A DNA stretch of 64,000 bases from assembly GCA_038530575.1 (NCBI GenBank), contig JBCBCP010000011.1, forward strand, positions 8,216 to 72,215, given 5' to 3'. Position numbers and translations under genes: made by a program. The notes below the pieces were generated by a model. That model was given only the letters and a program-made list of their open reading frames with translations, had not been told where the DNA came from and searched no databases. Shown one piece after another: positions 58,817 through 64,000 of the stretch; positions within the stretch are counted from its first letter, which is position 1; each line of letters opens with the position of its first letter. The stretch is from JBCBCP01 sp038530575 (GTDB taxonomy: Bacteria; Pseudomonadota; Alphaproteobacteria; Rhodobacterales; Rhodobacteraceae).

Positions 58817-59947
58817 CTAGGCGCCCAGAAGCGTTTCGCGGCGCCGCACACGGGCGTCAGCGGCCTTGATCCGGAGCAGCAGCGCGCTGCACGCCGCGTC
58901 CCATGCCTCCAGTGTGGCGGCATCCGGTGCGTGCGGGATGTGGCCCGCACGGCCCGCGCGGCCTTCTGCTTTGGCGACCCCCTCGGCCAGTGCGGCATAG
59001 AGGCCGGGCATGAGAGAGATGTCCTTCAGGTCGCTCAACCCCTGCCGCATGCGTTCGTGATACGGCTCCTCGCTGTGCCACCTTGGGTCCTGCATCAGAT
59101 CGGAAAAATCCTCGGGCGCCAGCAACTGCTCGAACCGGGCGCGTGCCGAATTCAGGACCGGGCGCAGGTCCACAACATGCCGCGCCGACATCGCCCAAGG
59201 TCGCGGCTCGTCCGGCATGGGGCACCAACGCGAGAAGATAAACTCAATTGAGGGATCGAGGGGGGACGGGCGAAAGGGGGCCCGGTTGCGCTGAACAAGG
59301 CCGATCAGGCTGGTCGGCGCTGTGCCGTTGGCGGTGCCGACCGCCGGGACCTTCAGACCGTAGAGTCCGGCGAATTTCGCCACGACATCCGGCTGGGGGC
59401 GCTGCACCCGCAGGCGCACATTCGGGATGGCGGCAAAAGCGGGCAGCTTTTCGTGGAAGTTGTAGCGGATGTTACCCTGATCCAGCCAGCGGCCGAGGTT
59501 TTGATGGCTCCACAGGCCCCACTGCCAATAGGCGCTGTTGATCCAGTCGGTGGGTGGGCGCACGTAGCAGACAATGTCGGTGGGCGGGTTGCCAAGATCG
59601 GCGAGGATGCGCGCGAAGTGGTCCGGCCAGGTACACCACCCCTCGTTCGACAGGATCGGCACGTAGCCTTTGTTCAACCCGCGACGGATGGCATCGGTTA
59701 TTGCGTGGTGGACGGTTTCGGGGTCTTCGATCCGCATAAAGTTGGGAAAGCTGACATATTGGAACGGGCTGGCCAGCGCGCGGCGGCGCAGCAGAAACCC
59801 GCGCAAGGGGCGTAGGGCGCCGCGGTGCATACGGGCCGCAACATAGCGGTACGCGCCATGATCCGGCGCCGCGCTCAGCGCCGATTGCAGGGCCGAGCTG
59901 CCGCATTTCGGCCCGCCGATATGAAGGATTACCTGTGGATCGCTCAT
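58817..59947 (-). CDS. Sulfotransferase-like P-loop protein
   Basis: The 376-residue protein begins with QVILHIGGPKCGSSALQSAL (about residues 5-24), which resembles the PAPS-binding loop of sulfotransferases (hydrophobic strand then GxxKxGSSxL). VCYVRPPTDWINSAYWQWG near 140 resembles the second PAPS-binding motif (R...S.Y). The rest is not recognised. The substrate would be a carbohydrate or other surface molecule, by analogy. A longer 34-codon N-terminal frame lies in intergenic sequence. Confidence 0.6.
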   Translation of the reverse strand: MSDPQVILHIGGPKCGSSALQSALSAAPDHGAYRYVAARMHRGALRPLRGFLLRRRALASPFQYVSFPNFMRIEDPETVHHAITDAIRRGLNKGYVPILSNEGWCTWPDHFARILADLGNPPTDIVCYVRPPTDWINSAYWQWGLWSHQNLGRWLDQGNIRYNFHEKLPAFAAIPNVRLRVQRPQPDVVAKFAGLYGLKVPAVGTANGTAPTSLIGLVQRNRAPFRPSPLDPSIEFIFSRWCPMPDEPRPWAMSARHVVDLRPVLNSARARFEQLLAPEDFSDLMQDPRWHSEEPYHERMRQGLSDLKDISLMPGLYAALAEGVAKAEGRAGRAGHIPHAPDAATLEAWDAACSALLLRIKAADARVRRRETLLGA

Positions 59948-60047
59948 GAGGCGGTTGTGATTGGTTCTGGTGGCAGGGGCAAGCGGGGGCGGAAACTTAC
60001 CAAGTTTCCGGTCCGTTTTCTTTGCAAGAAAACGGGCCCCCGGACGC

Positions 60048-60073
60048 AAAACGGGCGCCCGGATGGACGCCCG
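60048..60073 (-). terminator. Terminator downstream of tsf
   Basis: On the minus strand the stem CGGGCGtCC/GGgCGCCCG with an ATCC loop is followed by TTTTGCG. It lies 27 bases after the tsf stop. Confidence 0.75.
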
Positions 60074-60099
60074 CTCGTGTCGTTTCTGCAGATCGGGCG

Positions 60100-60975
60100 T
60101 TAGCCCTGAACGGCCTTTGCGACCTCGGCTGCGAAGTCTTCCTTTTCGACCTCGATGCCTTCGCCAACTTCGAGCCGGGCAAAGCCGGTGATGGTTGCGC
60201 CGGCCTCTGCCGCTGCGGCGCTGACCGTGAGGTCCGGGTTGACCACGAAGGACTGGTTCAGAAGGGTCACTTCGGCCATGTACTTCTTCATCCGACCGAC
60301 GATCATCTTCTCGATGACCTGCTCGGGCTTGCCGGACTCGCGTGCGATGTCCATCTGGACCTGCTTTTCCTTCTCGACAACCGCCGGGTCGAGGTCGTCC
60401 TCGGACAGAGCCGCCGGGTTGATCGCGGCGATGTGCATCGCGACCTGCTTGCCGAACTCTTCGGAGCCGCCGTCCATCGCGACCAGAACGCCGATCTTTC
60501 CCATGCCCGCAGCGGCAGCATTGTGCACGTAGGACACCACGGTGCCGCCGGTCAGCTTGGACATGCGGCGCACGGACATGTTTTCGCCGATGGTGGCGAT
60601 CTTGTCGGTCACGACGTCCTCGACGGATTTTCCGCCCATGTCAGCGGACTTGAGCGCCTCAACATCGTCCACGCCAAGCGCGGCGGTGGCGATGCCCGAC
60701 ACCATCTCCTGGAATTCAGCGTTCTTGCCAACGAAATCGGTTTCCGAGTTCACTTCGACCGCAACACCGGCGCCGCCGTCAACGACGACCGCCACAAGGC
60801 CCTCGGCGGCGGTGCGGCCGGATTTCTTGGCGGCTTTGGCGAGGCCCTTGGTGCGGAGCCAGTCCACGGCCGCTTCCATATCGCCATTCGATTCGGTGAG
60901 CGCCTTCTTGGCGTCCATCATGCCTGCGCCTGTGCTGTCGCGCAGTTCCTTGACCAGTGCTGCGGTGATTGCCAT
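60100..60975 (-). CDS. tsf: Elongation factor Ts
   Basis: EF-Ts exchanges GDP for GTP on EF-Tu. The 291-residue protein has the N-terminal UBA-type region VKELRDSTGAGMMDAKKAL, the TDFV-type core motif (EVNSETDFVGKNAEF, about 75-89) and the dimerisation/coiled-coil region to the C-terminus. It follows rpsB by 76 bases on the same strand, the usual gene order, and ends before a terminator. Confidence 0.97.
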   Translation of the reverse strand: MAITAALVKELRDSTGAGMMDAKKALTESNGDMEAAVDWLRTKGLAKAAKKSGRTAAEGLVAVVVDGGAGVAVEVNSETDFVGKNAEFQEMVSGIATAALGVDDVEALKSADMGGKSVEDVVTDKIATIGENMSVRRMSKLTGGTVVSYVHNAAAAGMGKIGVLVAMDGGSEEFGKQVAMHIAAINPAALSEDDLDPAVVEKEKQVQMDIARESGKPEQVIEKMIVGRMKKYMAEVTLLNQSFVVNPDLTVSAAAAEAGATITGFARLEVGEGIEVEKEDFAAEVAKAVQG

Positions 60976-61051
60976 CGCTTTGATCCTTCTTGAATTGGGA
61001 TGGTACGACGGACCCCTGCCCGCCGTATGTGTCAGTGCCGTGACAGGTGCG

Positions 61052-61837
61052 TTAGCCTTCGGCCGTGGCTTCGGCTTCGGGCGCCTCGGCCAGCGCCTCT
61101 TCCTCTAGGCCTTCCTCGGCGGCGCCAAGGTCAACGCCGGCAGCGCCCAGCTGCGCGGTCATGCCGTCCAGCGCGGCGCGGGCGGCCAGATCGCAGTACA
61201 GCGAAATCGCACGTGCCGCGTCGTCGTTGCCGGGGATCACGTAATCCACGCCATCCGGCGAGCAGTTGGTGTCGACCACGGCCACGACCGGGATGCCCAG
61301 CTTGTTGGCCTCGGCCACGGCGAGCGCCTCTTTCTTGACGTCGATGACGAACAGCAGGTCAGGCCGCCCGCCCATCTCGCGGATGCCGCCGAGGGACGCC
61401 TGCAGTTTGCCCTGGTCCCGCTCCATTCCGAGGCGCTCTTTCTTGGTGAGGCCCTCAAAGCCCATCTCGGCCTGCTCGTCGATAGACTTGAGGCGGTTGA
61501 TAGACTGGGACACGGTCTGCCAGTTGGTCAGTGTGCCGCCGAGCCAGCGGTGGTTCATGTAATACTGTGCGGCCTTTTCGGCGGCCTCGGCGATGGGCTG
61601 CTGCGCTTGACGCTTGGTGCCGACGAAAAGCACCGAGCCACCCTTGGCGACAGTCTCACGGATAACCTGCAGCGCCTGGTCCAGCATGGGGACGGTCTGC
61701 GTGAGGTCCATGATGTGGATGCCGTTGCGCGCGCCGTAGATGAAGGGCGACATGCGCGGGTTCCAGCGCTGCGTCTGGTGGCCGAAATGTACGCCTGCTT
61801 CGAGCAGCTGGCGCATGGAGAACTCGGGAAGAGCCAT
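61052..61837 (-). CDS. rpsB: 30S ribosomal protein S2
   Basis: S2 of the small ribosomal subunit, 261 residues. FSMRQLLEAGVHFGHQTQRWNP is the S2 N-terminal signature (given here only in part: LLEAGVHFGHQT), followed by KMSPFI-like RMSPFIYGARNGIHI, LGGTLTNWQTV and IPVVAVVDTNCSPDGVDYVI. The C-terminal tail is Ala/Glu-rich, as in many alphaproteobacteria. Co-transcribed with tsf from a promoter about 120 bases upstream. Confidence 0.97.
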   Translation of the reverse strand: MALPEFSMRQLLEAGVHFGHQTQRWNPRMSPFIYGARNGIHIMDLTQTVPMLDQALQVIRETVAKGGSVLFVGTKRQAQQPIAEAAEKAAQYYMNHRWLGGTLTNWQTVSQSINRLKSIDEQAEMGFEGLTKKERLGMERDQGKLQASLGGIREMGGRPDLLFVIDVKKEALAVAEANKLGIPVVAVVDTNCSPDGVDYVIPGNDDAARAISLYCDLAARAALDGMTAQLGAAGVDLGAAEEGLEEEALAEAPEAEATAEG

Positions 61838-61958
61838 GTGTCTATCCTTTTTCCGGTTTTCGCCTCAGCGGGGAGAAGGGTGGTGCCACCCAACCGGCGG
61901 ACGGTGCGGGATGTCTCCCCGAACGCGCCCAACCCCGCCTGCGGATTGAAGTGCGTGC

Positions 61959-61987
61959 GCTTTAGGGGGTTTGGCCGGGGATGGCAA
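61959..61987 (-). promoter_or_regulatory. Candidate rpsB-tsf promoter
   Basis: On the minus strand TTGCCA, a 17-base spacer and TAAAGC lie about 120 bases before the rpsB ATG. The roughly 110-base leader between them is GC-rich with several possible stems, and could hold the S2 autoregulatory site known from other bacteria. Confidence 0.55.
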
Positions 61988-61992
61988 GGGGC

Positions 61993-62062
61993 ACGATCCT
62001 TCAAGGATCGTATAAGGGCCGTTCTTTAAAGAACGGCGGGGTCCCGATCCTTCAAGGATCGG
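61993..62062. repeat. Triplet of short palindromes at the olsA 3' end (site C)
   Basis: 61993-62011 has arms ACGATCCTT/AAGGATCGT around C. 62018-62037 is the perfect palindrome GCCGTTCTTTAAAGAACGGC. 62044-62062 has arms CCGATCCTT/AAGGATCGG around C and contains the olsA stop codon. The third hairpin shares its core CGATCCTTCAAGGATCG with the third hairpin of site A. Confidence 0.85.
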
Positions 62063-62879
62063 TTGCGGCGCGGTGGCCTTCACGAACGGCGGTCTCTGCG
62101 GCTGCAGCCAAAGCCTTACGTGTTGTCCCGACCACATCGATTGGCGGGTGATACACGACGTGGACGCGCCCCTGCCGCGGCAGGGCCAGGGTGCCCAGCA
62201 GGTGCGGGCCAAAGGCCATGTCGCCCCACCAGCCATAGATGCGGCGATCCGCGCCTTGCGGCGCCTGAAAGGTGACCGACACCGGCTGCACGCGCATGTC
62301 GCCTGGCAGCTCCGGATCGATGAAGGCCTGAAACAGCGGCGCCTTGAAGGGCAGAACGCGCTGGCCGTCCGTGCTGGTGCCTTCGGGAAAGAACAGCGGG
62401 CGTTCGCCATTGCGCAATCGGGTATTAAGCGCCTCGGTCTGGGCGTGCGCGTGGCGCGGATCGCGGCTGATGAAGAGTGTGCCCGTTGCCTGCGCGAGCC
62501 AGCCGATGCCCGGCCAGCCTGCAACCTCAGCCTTGGAGACAAAGACGATCGGGCTGCCCGAATTGAGCACGAAGATGTCGAGCCAGCTGGTGTGGTTCGC
62601 GACCATCGCCCCCGGCCCGGACATGGGCGTGCCGCTGCGCACGACCTGCAGGCCCATCAGGCGCAGTGCGGCGCGGCAGGTCCAGACCGTGACCCAGGCT
62701 GACAGGCCGTGGTCGCGTCGGCCAAGTGCCTTTTCCGCAAGCCGCGCTGGGATCAGCGCCACGAGGCCAAGCAGGATCGCGGCAATGATCAGCGTGCCGC
62801 GCAAGGCGATGAGGAGCCAGCCCAACGGGCTGACCTGCAGTTGTGGCGGCGGCGCGTCGCTGTCCCAGGTCGGGCTCAT
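62052..62879 (-). CDS. olsA: Lyso-ornithine lipid O-acyltransferase-like 1-acyl-glycerol-phosphate acyltransferase (PlsC family)
   Basis: The 275-residue protein has an N-terminal hydrophobic anchor (about 20-45), the acyltransferase HX4D motif in ANHTSWLDIF (His96-Asp101), and FFPEGTSTDGQRV near 160. It follows an OlsB-type gene with a 4-base overlap, the olsBA arrangement for ornithine lipid synthesis. A general PlsC role is the alternative. The C-terminal DP and stop codon lie inside a palindromic repeat. Confidence 0.85.
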   Translation of the reverse strand: MSPTWDSDAPPPQLQVSPLGWLLIALRGTLIIAAILLGLVALIPARLAEKALGRRDHGLSAWVTVWTCRAALRLMGLQVVRSGTPMSGPGAMVANHTSWLDIFVLNSGSPIVFVSKAEVAGWPGIGWLAQATGTLFISRDPRHAHAQTEALNTRLRNGERPLFFPEGTSTDGQRVLPFKAPLFQAFIDPELPGDMRVQPVSVTFQAPQGADRRIYGWWGDMAFGPHLLGTLALPRQGRVHVVYHPPIDVVGTTRKALAAAAETAVREGHRAATDP

Positions 62880-63658
62880 GTCACGCGGGCGTAGATGTTG
62901 CGCTGGCGCGCGTTCAGGGCGGCGGTGTCCATCACAAGGCAGACATCGGTGGTGTTAAAGGCATGGTCCACAAACGCCCCCTCGCCCACCGTTCCGCCAA
63001 GGCGGAGGTAGGCTTTGATCAGGCTTGGGACCGCCCGCATCGCTGCACGCCGGTCAATCTGGTCTTCGGGCAGCAGGTCCATGCGCGTGCCGCTACGGGC
63101 CCGGACCCTTAGCGCAGCCGGGGAAAGGTGACGATGGTGAAGCAGGGACAAAGGCGCTGCCAGAGCCCCCGTGTCTGTGCCATGAAAAGATGCCGTGCCA
63201 AAAAGGATGTCGATCTTTCGCTCGGCCACATAATCGGCGAGCGCCGCCCATAGGTGCATCATGCCCGGACCGCCCCTATAGTCGGGGTGCAGGCAGGAGC
63301 GGCCCAGTTCAAGCAAGCGCCGACCAGAGCCGTGCAGCGGCGCAAGATCGTATTCATCCTCGGAATAGAACTGGCCCGCGCGCCTTGCCGCGTCCTGATC
63401 CAGCATCCGGTACACGCCGATCACTTCGCCCCGTGCGTCATCGTAAAGCAGCAGGTGATCGAAATAGGGGTCAAATCGGTCACGCTCGAGCCGGGCATCG
63501 TGATCGACCAGCGGTCCGTCCCCGCCAAGCTCGGCCACGAAGACGTCATAACGGAGGCGCTGTGCGGCCCGGTATTCCGCGTCGGTCTGGGCGAACGCGA
63601 CGCGAAAGACCGGCGGGTTCTTGCGCGCGTTTACTGTTTGGTAACCTTCAGCCCTCAT
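62876..63658 (-). CDS. olsB: Ornithine N-acyltransferase-like GNAT family protein (OlsB)
   Basis: The 260-residue protein has the OlsB/GNAT-like pattern: QRLRYDVFVAELGGDG (about 34-49), GEVIGVYRMLD, FYSEDEYDLAPL, LELGRSCLHPDYRGGPGM and LFGTASFHGTDT. OlsB attaches a 3-hydroxyacyl chain to ornithine; OlsA then adds the second chain. The ATG at the second codon position of the frame was chosen over a TTG. It overlaps the DUF3553 gene by 11 bases, so the three genes are probably one operon. Confidence 0.85.
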   Translation of the reverse strand: MRAEGYQTVNARKNPPVFRVAFAQTDAEYRAAQRLRYDVFVAELGGDGPLVDHDARLERDRFDPYFDHLLLYDDARGEVIGVYRMLDQDAARRAGQFYSEDEYDLAPLHGSGRRLLELGRSCLHPDYRGGPGMMHLWAALADYVAERKIDILFGTASFHGTDTGALAAPLSLLHHRHLSPAALRVRARSGTRMDLLPEDQIDRRAAMRAVPSLIKAYLRLGGTVGEGAFVDHAFNTTDVCLVMDTAALNARQRNIYARVT

Positions 63659-63833
63659 CAAACACCGGAAGCAGTCCTACAAAGCGGCTGTCGATCACGA
63701 CTTTGCCCTCTTCCGGGAAGTTGACGGTGACGCGGCCCGCGATGTTACTCTGGACCTGCCCGATGCCCCAGTCAGGCTGGTCCGGATGCTGGACCCGCAT
63801 ACCAGGAGAAAGAATGGCGTTCAGATCTTCCAT
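63648..63833 (-). CDS. DUF3553 domain protein
   Basis: The 61-residue protein reads MEDLNAILSPGMRVQHPDQP, then DWGIGQVQSNIAGRVTVNF, the pattern of DUF3553 proteins, small SH3-like domains also found in UvrD-type proteins. Function is unknown. The ATG was chosen; a GTG just upstream is in frame. It leads the olsBA operon and starts 29 bases from chpT, which is transcribed in the opposite direction. Confidence 0.85.
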   Translation of the reverse strand: MEDLNAILSPGMRVQHPDQPDWGIGQVQSNIAGRVTVNFPEEGKVVIDSRFVGLLPVFDEG

Positions 63834-63862
63834 CACATGCAGCCCCGCGCGAGAGGTGTCCC

Positions 63863-64000
63863 TTGGGTAAGTCCCAGATTGACCTGGCTGCGCTGATCGG
63901 CAGCCGGATTTGCCACGACCTCATATCGCCCATCGGTGCGATCAACAATGGGCTCGAGCTTTTGGGCATGGCCGGGACCGCCGGCGGTGCCGAACTCGAG
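63863..64000 (+). CDS. chpT: ChpT-type histidine phosphotransferase, N-terminal part (runs off the right edge)
   Basis: The 46 visible codons encode DLAALIGSRICHDLISPIGA, then NNGLELL, the DHp helix of ChpT with the phosphorylatable His in CHDLISP. ChpT passes phosphate from CckA to CtrA and CpdR in alphaproteobacterial cell-cycle control; in Rhodobacteraceae it affects motility and gene-transfer agents. No ATG or GTG is available in frame; TTG with GAGAGG 6 bases upstream is the best start. Confidence 0.85.
   Translation, partial: MGKSQIDLAALIGSRICHDLISPIGAINNGLELLGMAGTAGGAELE

Noticed and set aside
5112..64000. Search for tRNA, rRNA and CRISPR arrays
   Set aside because: No cloverleaf, rRNA or regularly spaced direct repeats were seen; the palindrome triplets have different arms and no spacers of constant length.

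Overview
The window looks like chromosomal DNA of a marine-type alphaproteobacterium of the Rhodobacteraceae (Roseobacter group). Support comes from the high GC content, the phoR-pstSCAB-phoU-phoB order with a transmembrane-free PhoR and long PstC/PstA, a ChpT-type phosphotransferase gene at the right edge, a DUF3553 gene, an ornithine-lipid (olsB-olsA) pair, a PAS_5-type protein at the left edge, and intergenic repeats of a kind I recall from this family. I cannot name a genus. No tRNA, rRNA, CRISPR array, intact insertion sequence or prophage was seen.

Region by region. 1-5.1 kb: a partial PAS protein, then a tightly packed plus-strand run yicC-gmk-gamma carbonic anhydrase-tautomerase-Cys/Met PLP enzyme-phoR. 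5.1-11.4 kb: the phosphate regulon, with three 11-bp Pho-box repeats before pstS and a perfect hairpin terminator between pstS and pstC. 11.5-18 kb: a 2-hydroxyacid dehydrogenase, converging on a four-gene minus-strand operon (hydantoinase A and B, an aminotransferase, an Asp/Glu-racemase-type enzyme) in which every junction is a 4-nt overlap. 18-21.4 kb: a gene graveyard. An intact phosphoglucomutase sits between fragments of malQ, glgP, glgB and a second, truncated hyuA, which I read as the remains of a glycogen/maltodextrin cluster.

21.4-53 kb is dominated by acyl-CoA chemistry. A plus-strand operon encodes a CoA ligase, enoyl-CoA hydratase, an ACAD10/11-type dehydrogenase and two SDRs. 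A minus-strand operon encodes an enoyl-CoA hydratase, a serine hydrolase, acetoacetyl-CoA synthetase and TesB. A GST/SDR/HCCA-isomerase trio follows, then a Liv-type ABC importer, an IclR regulator, an aminoglycoside-phosphotransferase-fold kinase of the ACAD10/11 type, two histidine phosphatases, a nitronate monooxygenase, a thiolase, two SDRs, a paired acyl-CoA dehydrogenase, two MDR reductases, a MaoC hydratase, aroQ and a LuxR-type regulator. Together these could import and beta-oxidise an unusual (4-hydroxy, branched or cyclic) carboxylate.

53-64 kb is more mixed: an RTX-repeat protein, an arginine:glycine amidinotransferase homologue, a lipoprotein and a small membrane protein, an orphan PAS histidine kinase, a sulfotransferase-like protein, rpsB-tsf, olsB-olsA with DUF3553, and the start of chpT. 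Triplets of short palindromes recur at three gene 3' ends (about 26.9, 33.8 and 62.0 kb) and in two cases supply the stop codon of the gene they touch.
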